Source: Chryseobacterium sp.
GTDB lineage: Bacteria; Bacteroidota; Bacteroidia; Flavobacteriales; Weeksellaceae
Length of the DNA: 46,313 nucleotides
Direction: 5' to 3'
Assembly: GCA_003248755.1 (NCBI GenBank)
Contig: QFQW01000025.1
Span: 1 to 46,313 of the forward strand
Shown: piece by piece, positions 31,320 through 39,901 of the stretch
Position numbering within the stretch: position 1 is the stretch's first letter
Layout of the letters: every line of letters begins with the position of its first letter
The notes under the pieces: generated by a model
What the model was told of the DNA's origin: nothing
The model's input: the letters and a program-made list of their open reading frames with translations, nothing else
The model's database searches: none
Position numbers and translations under genes: made by a program

Positions 31320-32540
31320 TTACACCAACATTCTCTGTGCTTTTTTCACACCTTCAACCAAAATATCAATTTCTTCCAAAGTATTGTAAACTGCAAAACT
31401 TGCACGAACTGTTCCAGCGATACTGAAAAAATCCATAATCGGTTGAGTACAATGATGTCCGGTTCTCACAGCAATTCCCATTTTATCGAGAATCATTCCC
31501 GTGTCAGAAGCAATTCCTACACCATCAAGATTGAAAGAAACCACACCTGTTCTATTGGCTTTTTCACCATAGATCTTGATTCCTTCCAATTCCAGAAGTT
31601 TTTTCTGAGCGTAAGTGAGAAGTTCGTTTTCGTGGATTTGAAGATTATCGTGACCAATTTGATTGATGAAATCAACAGCTGAACCAAGAGCGATATTTCC
31701 ACCAACATTGGGCGTTCCAGCTTCAAATTTGAAAGGCAAGCCTGCGTAAGTTGTTTTTTCAAAACTGCAAACTGCAATCATTTCCCCACCACCATGGAAA
31801 GGATGAAGATTTTCCAACACAGATTCTTTCCCATAAAGAATTCCGGTTCCCATTGGTGCGTACATTTTGTGTCCCGAGAAAACGAAGAAATCACAATCCA
31901 AATTCTGAACATCGATTTTGAAATGCGGTGCAGATTGAGCACCGTCAATTAAAACGTAAGCATTCGAAAGTTTTCTTGTTTTTTCAATGATTTGCTCGAT
32001 TGGATTGATGATTCCCAAAGCGTTAGAAACTTGATTTACAGAAACAACTTTCGTTTTTTCGCTCAGCCAGGAATCCAAAACATCAATTTGAAGGATTCCG
32101 TTTTCGTCCATGGGAATGACTTTCAGTTTTGCACCGGTTCTTTCGCAAAGCATCTGCCACGGAACGATGTTGGAATGGTGTTCCAGATAAGAAATGATTA
32201 TCTCATCATCTTTCTTGATTTGATTCGTCAAAGCATAAGCCACCAAATTGATTCCTTCAGTTGTCCCTTTGGTAAAAATCACTTCGTAATCGTGTTTTGC
32301 ATTGATGAATTTCTGGATTTTCCGTCTGGAAAGTTCCATTTCTTCCGTTGCTAGCTGACTCAACGTGTGAATCCCGCGATGAACATTCGCATTGATGGTT
32401 TCGTAATATTTTTCCCAAGTTTCCAGAACTGAAATCGGTTTTTGAGATGTTGCGGCGTTGTCCAGATAAACCAAGGGTTTTCCGTTAACCTGCTGATTCA
32501 GAATTGGGAATTGCGCTCTGATATGATTGATGTCGAACAT
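31320..32540 (-). CDS. sufS: Cysteine desulfurase SufS
   Basis: The 406-residue PLP enzyme takes sulfur from cysteine for Fe-S cluster assembly. It has the N-terminal FPILNQQVNGKPLVYLDNAA pattern, QVSNALG, the PLP lysine in FSGHKMYAP, and the active-site Cys in RTGHHCTQP with the short loop typical of the group II (SufS/CsdA) type. The start at 32540 (MFDINHIRAQFP) matches family N-termini; the open frame extends upstream into repeat-like sequence. No sufBCD genes are present here, so they would be elsewhere or outside the window. Alternative is a CsdA-like enzyme, which has the same motifs. Confidence 0.93.
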   Translation of the reverse strand: MFDINHIRAQFPILNQQVNGKPLVYLDNAATSQKPISVLETWEKYYETINANVHRGIHTLSQLATEEMELSRRKIQKFINAKHDYEVIFTKGTTEGINLVAYALTNQIKKDDEIIISYLEHHSNIVPWQMLCERTGAKLKVIPMDENGILQIDVLDSWLSEKTKVVSVNQVSNALGIINPIEQIIEKTRKLSNAYVLIDGAQSAPHFKIDVQNLDCDFFVFSGHKMYAPMGTGILYGKESVLENLHPFHGGGEMIAVCSFEKTTYAGLPFKFEAGTPNVGGNIALGSAVDFINQIGHDNLQIHENELLTYAQKKLLELEGIKIYGEKANRTGVVSFNLDGVGIASDTGMILDKMGIAVRTGHHCTQPIMDFFSIAGTVRASFAVYNTLEEIDILVEGVKKAQRMLV

Positions 32541-32694
32541 TTTAAACTTAGATTTTAGGTTTTTGAACACAAAGTGCACAAAGATTTTTTAATTGTAATA
32601 TCTTTTTTAAGATTCACAAAGGTACTTCGGCAAGCTAAGTATAAACTTCAAACTTAACGAAGAATTACACGCAGCCCGACCTGAGTGGAGCTCA

Positions 32695-32759
32695 TTTTTG
32701 TTATTGCGATGGTTGAAGTTTTCTTATAGATTGCTTCATTTCGTTCGCAATAACAAAAA
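32695..32759. repeat. Palindromic intergenic element
   Basis: TTTTTGTTATTGCGA (32695-32709) and its exact complement TCGCAATAACAAAAA (32745-32759) enclose a 35-bp centre. The right half contains CTTCATTTCGTTCGCAATAACA, related to CTTCACTTCGTTCGGAATGACA at about 3088, so it may be part of a dispersed family. Confidence 0.55.
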
Positions 32760-32892
32760 TAGCGGGAACGGAGGGCGGAAATAGCTGCCCAAATAATTAA
32801 ATTGATGTTTATAATTATTTAGAATGGTTCAAAGTTACGACAAAATTTATTAAAAATTTCGATGTTAAATATTTATAAAATGAGTGCGATTC

Positions 32893-32924
32893 TTGTTTCT
32901 TGGAATAATAATTGAGTATTTTTG
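32893..32924 (+). promoter_or_regulatory. Promoter of the superoxide dismutase gene
   Basis: TTG (32893-32895) and an exact TATTTTTG -7 box (32917-32924) are 21 bp apart, 38 bp before the ATG. Confidence 0.55.
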
Positions 32925-32962
32925 GGCAATTCATTTATTATTAACAAATAAATAGCGAAACT

Positions 32963-33559
32963 ATGGCATTCGAATTACCAAAACTTAGTTATGCGTACGA
33001 TGCGTTGGAACCAACGATTGATGCAAAAACAATGGAAATCCACCATACAAAACACCATCAGGCGTATGTGGATAATCTTAATAATGCAATTGCAGGAACA
33101 GATCTGGAAGGAAAATCTCTTGAAGAAATCCAAAAAACAGGAACAGATAAACCGGCTGTGAGAAATAATGGTGGCGGACACTTTAACCATACACTTTTCT
33201 GGGAAATCCTAACGCCCGGCGGAAGCAAAGAACCAGTTGGGAATGTGAAAGCTGAAATTGAGAAAATCGGTGGTTTTGAAAAATTCAAAGAAGATTTTTC
33301 TAATGCTGCTAAAACGAGATTCGGTTCCGGATGGGCTTGGTTGGTGAAAAATTCTGACGGGTCTGTGGTTGTTTCTTCAACTCCGAATCAAGATAACCCG
33401 TTAATGCCGGTTGCTGATGTAAAAGGAACGCCGATTCTTGGATTAGATGTTTGGGAGCACGCATATTATCTAAATTATCAAAACAGAAGACCTGATTATG
33501 TGTCTGCGTTTTTTGATGTAATCAACTGGGATAAAGTAGAAGAGCTTTATAACAAATAA
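32963..33559 (+). CDS. sodB: Superoxide dismutase, Fe/Mn family
   Basis: The 198-residue enzyme converts superoxide to oxygen and peroxide. It shows KLSYAYDALEPTIDAKTMEIHH with the first metal His, HHTKHHQAYV, GGGHFNHTLFW with the second His, and DVWEHAYYLNYQNRR with the metal Asp and His. No signal peptide is present, so it is cytoplasmic. The sequence does not tell reliably whether Fe or Mn is used. It has its own promoter and terminator and is monocistronic. Confidence 0.95.
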   Translation: MAFELPKLSYAYDALEPTIDAKTMEIHHTKHHQAYVDNLNNAIAGTDLEGKSLEEIQKTGTDKPAVRNNGGGHFNHTLFWEILTPGGSKEPVGNVKAEIEKIGGFEKFKEDFSNAAKTRFGSGWAWLVKNSDGSVVVSSTPNQDNPLMPVADVKGTPILGLDVWEHAYYLNYQNRRPDYVSAFFDVINWDKVEELYNK

Positions 33560-33586
33560 GATTTTTAGAATCTAAATATAGAAAAG

Positions 33587-33613
33587 GCCATCAGAATTTC
33601 TGATGGCTTTTTT
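33587..33613. terminator. Terminator after sod
   Basis: GCCATCAGAA and TTCTGATGGC form a near-perfect hairpin followed by TTTTTT on the plus strand; a shorter T-run exists on the minus strand for the convergent lipoprotein gene. Confidence 0.8.
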
Positions 33614-33956
33614 ATGGATTTGTTGGTAGATTTTCGGTTGGAGATTGTTCTGCTTTAGCTTTTTCCTTTTCTTCTTTAGCTTTTTGCGCTTCTTTTTGCG
33701 CTATCTCTTTATCGAGTTTTTCCTGTTCTGCTTTTGCAATCGCTGCTAAACTATCTTTTTCACGTTTTATTGCAACGGCATTGATCTTCGCCATGACGCT
33801 TTCCGACGTAGCACCAGGACCAAAAGAATCGATAGCTGTAGTGTCGTAAGTAATTTTTGGTGTTGCATCCAATTGGTCTGAATTGTTCAGAGCCGGAGTA
33901 TTTTTTGAACAAGACAATATTGAGGTAAGAATCAAAAGAAAACAGATTTTTTTCAT
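33612..33956 (-). CDS. Small lipoprotein with a charged coiled-coil tail
   Basis: The product of about 114 residues has a lipoprotein signal (CFLLILTSILSCSKN). The second half (about 60-105) is almost entirely Lys, Glu, Ala and Gln (KAEQEKLDKEIAQKEAQK), which predicts a single long helix or coiled coil. Function is unknown. It is the last gene of the mutL-rhomboid-EEP operon, 12-18 bp after the preceding stop. An in-frame ATG two codons earlier (33962) is possible. Confidence 0.7.
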   Translation of the reverse strand: MKKICFLLILTSILSCSKNTPALNNSDQLDATPKITYDTTAIDSFGPGATSESVMAKINAVAIKREKDSLAAIAKAEQEKLDKEIAQKEAQKAKEEKEKAKAEQSPTENLPTNP

Positions 33957-33974
33957 ATCCACAAATATCGAAAA

Positions 33975-34955
33975 TTATTTGATATAAAATTCAGTAATTA
34001 CTGGAAAATGGTCTGATATCCTGACACTTCTGTCTACTTTGTAATTGATGGGCACAATAGATTCTGAAGCAAAGACGTGGTCGATTTTCAAAGGGAATTT
34101 GAAGTCGTGGAAACTTGTTCCGCTTCCTTTTCCAACTTTTAAGAATATGTCTTGTAGATTTTCAGACACTTTGTAATATTCGTAAGAATTTGGAACAGCA
34201 TTGAAATCACCAGCCACAATTACTGGATAAGGAGAATCATTTATAAAATCTTTGATCTGATCGATCTGGGTCTGATGTTTTTTGAATGTCGGAATCAGCA
34301 TATGAAGAACTTTTTTAGCTTTTTCTTCATTTTTGTCCATATCTTTTGTCGGCCTCACCAACTTCTTATCCAGGAAAAAAGGTTCCATATAGACGTTCAC
34401 AAAACGGATCATCTTGTTATTGACCTTGATATCGGCAAACATACAGACTCCATTGTTGGCGTCTGTTTTTATTGGACCACTTTCTATAATTGGGAATTTG
34501 GACTGGATCTTAGTAATTGGCTTGCTATTTTCAAAATATTCGAATCCATCCAAAGGCTTTTTGTTATCATACTCTTGGAAGAAAACAACGTCAGGCTTCT
34601 GTTGGTTGAGATAATCATAGATCTCATCATCACCCATTTTTCCAAATTTCCCATTGAATGAAATCAATTTAAGATTAGAAGCTTCTTTTTTCGTTGGTGT
34701 ATAATTGATCCACCGTCTTGTCGGGATAACGAAGCACAATGACAGTATTAAAAAAATAACGGCTCTTTTCCTCCAACTGAAAATCCAAAAGATCAATAAT
34801 AAAATGTCAGCAATTATCAATAAAGGGAATCCCAGAGATAAAAGATTCAGAAATCCAAAAACTCTTGGCGGGATGTAGGCGTTCATTATCGTTCCGAATA
34901 AAAGAACAATTACAGCGAGGTGTAAGGCTGTTAATATAGATCTTATGATTCCCAT
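33975..34955 (-). CDS. Membrane-anchored endonuclease/exonuclease/phosphatase (EEP) family protein
   Basis: The 326-residue protein has about three N-terminal membrane helices (near 5-25, 33-58, 66-82) and then an EEP domain: NGKFGKMGDDE with the early Asn, VVFFQEYDN with the metal Glu, VAGDFNAVPNS with the Asp and Asn, and RISDHFPV with the Asp-His pair. Active-site motifs are complete. Members hydrolyse phosphodiesters in nucleic acids, sphingomyelin or inositol phosphates, so the substrate is not determined. It starts directly at the rhomboid stop and is in the mutL operon. Confidence 0.88.
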   Translation of the reverse strand: MGIIRSILTALHLAVIVLLFGTIMNAYIPPRVFGFLNLLSLGFPLLIIADILLLIFWIFSWRKRAVIFLILSLCFVIPTRRWINYTPTKKEASNLKLISFNGKFGKMGDDEIYDYLNQQKPDVVFFQEYDNKKPLDGFEYFENSKPITKIQSKFPIIESGPIKTDANNGVCMFADIKVNNKMIRFVNVYMEPFFLDKKLVRPTKDMDKNEEKAKKVLHMLIPTFKKHQTQIDQIKDFINDSPYPVIVAGDFNAVPNSYEYYKVSENLQDIFLKVGKGSGTSFHDFKFPLKIDHVFASESIVPINYKVDRSVRISDHFPVITEFYIK

Positions 34956-35720
34956 CTATTGGATTCTATCTCTGTATTTTTTCCAGTTCCAGATATAAAG
35001 AAACCCAATCAAAGCGCCACCGAGATGCGCAAAATGTGCAATATTATCACCACTGAATTGCCCAAATCCTAAGATAAGCGAAATCACGATAATAACCGGC
35101 GTCAGATATTTTGCCTTGATGGGAAAAGGGATAAACATAAACATCAGTTTTGCATCAGGAAACAATGTTGAAAATGCAGCAATCACTCCGAAAATAGCGC
35201 CTGAGGCTCCAACCATTGGCGTGGAAAGAATTAAAAACAATTTTTTTGCAGCATCTATGACCTCAGGATTGTTAGAATTAATAGGTCTCTCGCCAGTATA
35301 ATTAAAATTGGCATATTTATAAATCTCATGAATATCAAAATTGTTGCTCGATAAAAAACTCGTCAATTGAGTTACTTCATAATAATTCCAAAGATTATAC
35401 AATAAAAAACCACCTAAGCCCGAGGCAAAATACAGAATAATAAATTTTTTCTGTCCCAAAACTTGTTCCAGAACAGGCCCGAAACTATAGAGAGTCAACA
35501 TATTAAAAGCAATATGCATAATTCCTGTTCCTTCTTCTCTAAAACTAGCGTGCATAAACATATGCGTAATAATTTGCCAGCTTTCAAAATTTGGAGATAA
35601 TGGGAAATAGCCAGATAAAATATTATATAACAGAGGATAAGAAACAAAATTACTAACAATGTAAAAAATAACATTCAGAATAATGATATTTCTGGTAACT
35701 GGTGTGAGTTGAGGGAACAT
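34956..35720 (-). CDS. Rhomboid family intramembrane serine protease
   Basis: The 254-residue polytopic protein has six hydrophobic segments and the rhomboid active-site motifs GASGAIFGVIAAF (nucleophile Ser) and HFAHLGGALIGF (catalytic His), with HIAFNMLTLYSFG in the second helix. It cleaves transmembrane proteins within the bilayer. It lies 3 bp downstream of mutL and directly before the EEP gene, so the three are one operon. No role in mismatch repair is implied. Confidence 0.93.
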   Translation of the reverse strand: MFPQLTPVTRNIIILNVIFYIVSNFVSYPLLYNILSGYFPLSPNFESWQIITHMFMHASFREEGTGIMHIAFNMLTLYSFGPVLEQVLGQKKFIILYFASGLGGFLLYNLWNYYEVTQLTSFLSSNNFDIHEIYKYANFNYTGERPINSNNPEVIDAAKKLFLILSTPMVGASGAIFGVIAAFSTLFPDAKLMFMFIPFPIKAKYLTPVIIVISLILGFGQFSGDNIAHFAHLGGALIGFLYIWNWKKYRDRIQ

Positions 35721-35723
35721 AGT

Positions 35724-37490
35724 TTAAAATTTATTTTTAAAATCGTCGAAAGGAACTTCCAGCCAACATTTCTTGCCATTCACTGTGTATTGTGGAAAAC
35801 CAAGATCGATAAAATCTTTTACCAATTGCTCGACCTCGGTCTTATAAATAAAATCGAATTTTGATTTTGTTTTCAGCTTGATCCATTGGTATTCAAAATA
35901 TTTATAGAAATCCTCCTCTGTTCTGTACTCCAGAACTTCGAATATCTTTTCCAGGAATTTGATGACCTGGGATTCTTTCAAAGCCTCGGGAACGGTTTCT
36001 ATCCTGAGAACATTATCCTGAGCCAAAGTCATTTCGAAACCAAAATCCGGCAAGTATTTTTTGATGGACTTGTATTTATTTTTCTCGATTTCGTTCAAGT
36101 GATATTCCAGAGAAAACAAAAGGCTCTGTCCTGCTTTTTTGGTTGGCAGATTCTCCTGATGAGAAGACATTAGCACGCGATGCATTCTTCCCAGGTCCAG
36201 CATATAAGTTTGTCCGTCTTTGTTCAGAAGCCAATAACCATTGGGTAACCGGAAAAGATCCTCGTCCAGATCGTCATCTTCAAAAAGATTGATCTTTGAG
36301 GGCGCAGCTTCAGTAGCTTGGTATAGTTCGGCAAGATTGATTCTTTCTTCTGCAGTTGTTTTCTCCACAGAAAACGGGTTGAAATCCCTGTCAACATTAA
36401 TTGCGGAAGGTATTGGCGAGCTTGCATTACCTTTGCTTGGAGTTGGAGAGAAAAACGCTTCCATTTTCGGGTCTCTTTCAAAATCCAGGCTTGGTGCAAC
36501 GTTATAAATTCCCAAAGAACGCTTGATGGTAGAGCGCATCAATGCAAATATCAGGGCTTCATCTTCAAATTTAACTTCTGTTTTCTGAGGATGGATATTA
36601 ACATCGATCTTCTCCGGGTCCAATTGCAAATAAAGAAAAAACGACGGAATATAACCAGGCAACAGCAATCCTTCAAAGGCTTCCTGAACAGCTTTGCTCA
36701 AATAAGCACTTTTGAAATATCTTCCGTTGACAAAGAAAAATTGTTCACCTCTTACTTTTTTTGCACCTTCCGGTTTTGCAACATATCCGTGCAGATCTAC
36801 CCAACCCAAGTCTTCCTTAATCGGAATCAAAAGCGGTTGCAGTTTCCTTCCGAAAACATCTACGATACGTTGCATTTGTCCGCCTTTTCTCAACTTGAAA
36901 ATCGGTTCGTCGTTATGGAATAATTCAAACTCGATGTTTTCATGAGCTAATGCAACTCTTTGGAATTCATCTATGATATGACGAAATTCCACATTGTCAT
37001 TCTTAAGGAACTTGCGCCTCGCAGGAACATTGTAAAAAAGATTTTTGACAGAAAAATTAGAACCTTCAACTGTCTGAATCGGATCTTGAAATTGAAAAAT
37101 TCCACCTTCGATATAGATGTTCGTTCCGACTGGTGTTTCTTTTTGCTTTGTTTTCAGTTCAACCTGAGCAACAGCAGCAATAGACGCCAGAGCTTCGCCA
37201 CGGAAACCTTTGGTGGCAATCTTAAAAATATCTTCGGTCGAACGGATCTTGGATGTAGCATGACGTTCAAAAGCCAATCTTGCATCGGTCTCAGACATTC
37301 CGATCCCGTTGTCCACAACCTGAATCAGGTTTTTCCCAGCATCCCGAACAATCAGCTGGATCTTGTCCGCTCCTGCATCCACAGCATTTTCCAAAAGTTC
37401 TTTCACAATGGAAGCAGGCCTTTGCACGACTTCTCCTGCAGCGATCTGATTTGCAACATGATCCGGTAAAAGTTGAATGATATCTGACAT
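35724..37490 (-). CDS. mutL: DNA mismatch repair protein MutL
   Basis: The 588-residue protein has an intact N-terminal GHKL ATPase: KELLENAVDAGAD (Glu31), DNGIGM, TKGFRGEALAS and the YNVPARRKFLK transducer motif. A linker (about 330-400) precedes the C-terminal dimerisation domain. Where most non-gammaproteobacterial MutLs carry DQHAxExxE, this protein has YMLDLGRMHRVLM, and near the end NGKKCWLEV replaces CPHGRP, so the endonuclease appears lost. The start at 37490 (MSDIIQLLPDHVANQIAAGE) fits the family; 33 upstream codons are unsupported. A TATTTTTG -7 box is at 37508-37515. Confidence 0.94.
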   Translation of the reverse strand: MSDIIQLLPDHVANQIAAGEVVQRPASIVKELLENAVDAGADKIQLIVRDAGKNLIQVVDNGIGMSETDARLAFERHATSKIRSTEDIFKIATKGFRGEALASIAAVAQVELKTKQKETPVGTNIYIEGGIFQFQDPIQTVEGSNFSVKNLFYNVPARRKFLKNDNVEFRHIIDEFQRVALAHENIEFELFHNDEPIFKLRKGGQMQRIVDVFGRKLQPLLIPIKEDLGWVDLHGYVAKPEGAKKVRGEQFFFVNGRYFKSAYLSKAVQEAFEGLLLPGYIPSFFLYLQLDPEKIDVNIHPQKTEVKFEDEALIFALMRSTIKRSLGIYNVAPSLDFERDPKMEAFFSPTPSKGNASSPIPSAINVDRDFNPFSVEKTTAEERINLAELYQATEAAPSKINLFEDDDLDEDLFRLPNGYWLLNKDGQTYMLDLGRMHRVLMSSHQENLPTKKAGQSLLFSLEYHLNEIEKNKYKSIKKYLPDFGFEMTLAQDNVLRIETVPEALKESQVIKFLEKIFEVLEYRTEEDFYKYFEYQWIKLKTKSKFDFIYKTEVEQLVKDFIDLGFPQYTVNGKKCWLEVPFDDFKNKF

Positions 37491-37507
37491 CTTTACAATT
37501 GAACTTT

Positions 37508-37515
37508 CAAAAATA
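37508..37515 (-). promoter_or_regulatory. Putative -7 box of the mutL operon
   Basis: TATTTTTG on the minus strand matches TAnnTTTG exactly, 18 bp before the mutL ATG. No -33 TTG is clear. Confidence 0.4.
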
Positions 37516-37560
37516 AGGATAAGAATCGAGGGGTAAAAGTTAAATAATTGTAAAAAAGGT

Positions 37561-37703
37561 TTATCGCAAAGGCGCAAAAATTTAAACAATCTATAAAGCT
37601 TTCAAGTCGCAAAGTTAATATTGTCTAAAATAAAAATTGAAGGGTTTCATTTCTTCGCGACTTTTAAAAGTGTTGAATATAAAATGATTTGTGCCTTTGC
37701 GAT
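37561..37703. repeat. Palindromic intergenic repeat, copy C
   Basis: ATCGCAAAGGCGCAAA (37563-37578) and TTTGTGCCTTTGCGAT (37688-37703) form inverted arms with one mismatch. A nested pair AAGTCGC (37604-37610) and GCGACTT (37657-37663) lies inside. The layout and arm sequence match copy A at 2853-2970. Confidence 0.6.
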
Positions 37704-37767
37704 GATTTTCAATAATTAGTTGAGAAATTTATGATATTTTTGAATTTCAGATAATTAATCAACATCG

Positions 37768-38862
37768 ATGAAAAGAGATCTCTACATAGATTTTGCCAAA
37801 GGACTGGCGACCATTTCCATTATCTTTATCCACACTGCTTTTTGGAGCGGACAATTTTATATGCCAATCGAAGCCCGAGTTTTCTCTTTGGTTTTTGATG
37901 TGGCATTGTTTTATGCTCTCAGTGGGATCACTTCCGGAAGCAATATAGAGAAAACACTTTACCGTCTGTTGAAGTTACAGATTACGTATATGATTTTCGT
38001 AACGTTTTTGTTCTTTTTAGACTATTTTTTCAAAGTTTTCGGACTGACATTTTTCTCGTTGGAATGGCTGAAAGATTTCTATTCGACATTTGGAAGCAAA
38101 TATGTGCCGTCAAGCATTTCATCTGCGCCACAATGGGATGTTTTGGGGAATTGGTATTTACATAGTTATTCTAATTGTGATACTTTTCCTGTGGTGATGG
38201 GAAGCTTCTGGTATCTGAAAGTCTATTATATTCTAACTGTTTTAGGTGTTTTGATTCTCAGATTCTTTCCAAAACATATCAATTGGTTTATCGGGATATG
38301 TGTCGTATTGACTTTGATATTCAATATTTTTCCTCAATATTATCCGAGTGGACAAGTTGGTTATGTGACTTTTTATATGGCAGTTTTCCTGATTGGAAAT
38401 CGAATGAAAGGCAAAACAATTCCTACGAAGATGATTCCGGTTCTGTACGGATTAGTAGCTGTTGCATTGGCTTGGATGTTTTGGAATTATGGAGGTGATA
38501 TGTTCTATAAACTCAATAAACAAAAATTTCCGCCGAAGATTCCTTATATTATTTGGACATTGTTTTCATTAGTTACATTATTTGTTTTATATAATAGATT
38601 GAAAATTGAGAAACCAAATTTTCTTACCAATGTTGGACAAAACGCAATTTTCTTCTATTTCGGACAAGGAATGAGTTCCTCTTTGGTTTACTTTCTCGTT
38701 GTTCCGATGAAAGATTCTATGCCTTGGTATTTATTAGTTTTAATTATTTATCCGATTAATATTTTGCTGGCTTTTTTGATTTCAAAAGGTTTGAAAAAAA
38801 TAGACAACCTTGGCTGGAAAATCTTGGAATTTTTAAGCGCAAAGACAGCCGCAAAAAAATGA
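37768..38862 (+). CDS. Acyltransferase 3 family membrane protein
   Basis: The 364-residue protein has about ten hydrophobic helices and starts with RDLYIDFAKGLATISIIFIHT, which contains the R-x-D-x-x-K/R-G and helix-end His pattern of the acyltransferase 3 (OafA/YrhL) family. Members acylate surface sugars or other exported molecules. No attached SGNH domain is present. It stands alone; the substrate is unknown. Its stop overlaps a hairpin that acts on the opposite strand. Confidence 0.85.
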   Translation: MKRDLYIDFAKGLATISIIFIHTAFWSGQFYMPIEARVFSLVFDVALFYALSGITSGSNIEKTLYRLLKLQITYMIFVTFLFFLDYFFKVFGLTFFSLEWLKDFYSTFGSKYVPSSISSAPQWDVLGNWYLHSYSNCDTFPVVMGSFWYLKVYYILTVLGVLILRFFPKHINWFIGICVVLTLIFNIFPQYYPSGQVGYVTFYMAVFLIGNRMKGKTIPTKMIPVLYGLVAVALAWMFWNYGGDMFYKLNKQKFPPKIPYIIWTLFSLVTLFVLYNRLKIEKPNFLTNVGQNAIFFYFGQGMSSSLVYFLVVPMKDSMPWYLLVLIIYPINILLAFLISKGLKKIDNLGWKILEFLSAKTAAKK

Positions 38863-38884
38863 AAGCGCCTTTTACAGCGCTTTC
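38853..38884 (-). terminator. Terminator of the small membrane protein gene
   Basis: GAAAGCGC and GCGCTTTC form an 8-bp stem with a T-run only on the minus strand (ATTTTTTT). It overlaps the stop codon of the plus-strand acyltransferase gene. Confidence 0.7.
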
Positions 38885-38895
38885 AGTGTTATAAT

Positions 38896-39129
38896 TCAGT
38901 CATCTTTCTTTCTGCCTCTGGAAGATGCGATGATTGCGATAATGATAATCAAAAACACACCTCCGATAATCCAGTAAAGTGGGTTGGTCTGCCATTCTTC
39001 AGTCCGTGTGGTCACGTTGGTTGTTTTGGTTACCAAAGAATCCTGAGCAAACGATAATGTATAAGTAAACATTGATAAAATACTAAATAAAAACAATTTA
39101 GCACGAGTGTAGATTTTTATATTTTTCAT
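38896..39129 (-). CDS. Small membrane protein with signal peptide
   Basis: The 77-residue product has an N-terminal signal peptide (FLFSILSMFTYTLSFA-QD) and one C-terminal membrane helix (WIIGGVFLIIIIAIIAS), followed by a basic tail SRGRKKDD. The soluble part between is about 30 residues. I recognise no family; the layout recalls small envelope-stress or DUF-type proteins found widely in Flavobacteriia. It has a terminator directly after it. No operon partner is evident. Confidence 0.65.
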   Translation of the reverse strand: MKNIKIYTRAKLFLFSILSMFTYTLSFAQDSLVTKTTNVTTRTEEWQTNPLYWIIGGVFLIIIIAIIASSRGRKKDD

Positions 39130-39272
39130 AATTTTATTATTTTACAATTATCAAATTTTCAACATTCGTGCCAGATTAATTTAAATGTAATAAAATCATA
39201 AAGGAGTGAAATTTGTATTCGTACAGATTCTTTTTATACTTACAAATTGTTATTTTTACAAAAAATTTAAAA

Positions 39273-39854
39273 ATGTTCCGTCTTAAACTTCCTACAGATC
39301 CACGTTGGGCCAATATTGCAGAAGATAATCTGGAAGAGATCCTTACCGATCACGCTTGGTGTGAGCAAAAAGCAGCAACCAATGCCATTGGATTGATAAC
39401 AATGGTTCCTGAACATACTGAGATGGTGACCGAACTTCTGGCAATTGCTCAGGAAGAGTTGGATCACTTCAATCAGGTTCACGAGATTATCAAAAAAAGA
39501 GGTGGCACGCTTGGAAGAACACGCAAGGATGATTATGTGAACGATCTGGTTCAGTTTATTGTCAAAGGTGGAAACAGAACCGACCTTTTGGTAGACAAAA
39601 TGCTTTTTGCGGCGATGATAGAAGCCAGAAGCTGTGAACGTTTCAAAGTATTGACAGAAAACATCAAGGATGAGGAACTGAAAAAATTCTATAACGACCT
39701 CATGATTTCAGAAGCCAATCATTATACGACATTCATAGGATTTGCAAGAGAAATTGGTGATCCGGAAAAAGTAAACAAACGTTGGGAAGAATGGCTGGAG
39801 TATGAAGCCAAAGTGATTCAATCCTACGGTAACAAAGAAACTATCCACGGCTAA
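39273..39854 (+). CDS. miaE: tRNA-(ms2io6A)-hydroxylase MiaE
   Basis: The 193-residue ferritin-like diiron enzyme hydroxylates the isopentenyl group of 2-methylthio-N6-isopentenyladenosine-37 in tRNA. It has the metal-ligand helices EEELDHF-type (QEELDHFNQVHEI), EARSCERFKV and SEANHYTTF, plus the early HAWCEQKAATNAI. The start at 39273 (MFRLKLPTDPRW) fits homologues; the open frame begins further upstream in non-coding sequence. Length is normal for the Bacteroidetes form. A DUF502 gene follows after 47 bp with repeat-like sequence between. Confidence 0.9.
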   Translation: MFRLKLPTDPRWANIAEDNLEEILTDHAWCEQKAATNAIGLITMVPEHTEMVTELLAIAQEELDHFNQVHEIIKKRGGTLGRTRKDDYVNDLVQFIVKGGNRTDLLVDKMLFAAMIEARSCERFKVLTENIKDEELKKFYNDLMISEANHYTTFIGFAREIGDPEKVNKRWEEWLEYEAKVIQSYGNKETIHG

Positions 39855-39856
39855 AT

Positions 39857-39895
39857 TAGATATTCGACTACGCTCAGTATGACATTGTATAAATA
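39857..39895. repeat. Short repeat-like sequence (TTCGACTACGCTCAG core)
   Basis: The 15-bp core TTCGACTACGCTCAG followed by TATGACA resembles a short sequence common between Bacteroidetes genes. Only one copy is present here, so the repeat nature is from memory and not shown by the window. Confidence 0.3.
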
Positions 39896-39901
39896 TAAAA
39901 A

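Larger units (their letters stand above)
32541..32962. other. 422-bp intergenic region with repeats and the sod promoter
   Basis: Divergent region between sufS and sod. It contains a partial copy of the CACAAAGTGCACAAAG-type repeat (about 32566-32600), a palindromic element (32695-32759) with repeat-like flanks (CAGCCCGACCTGAGTGG before, GCGGGAACGGAGGGCGG after), an AT-rich stretch (about 32800-32880) and the sod promoter. I see no credible gene. Confidence 0.5.
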
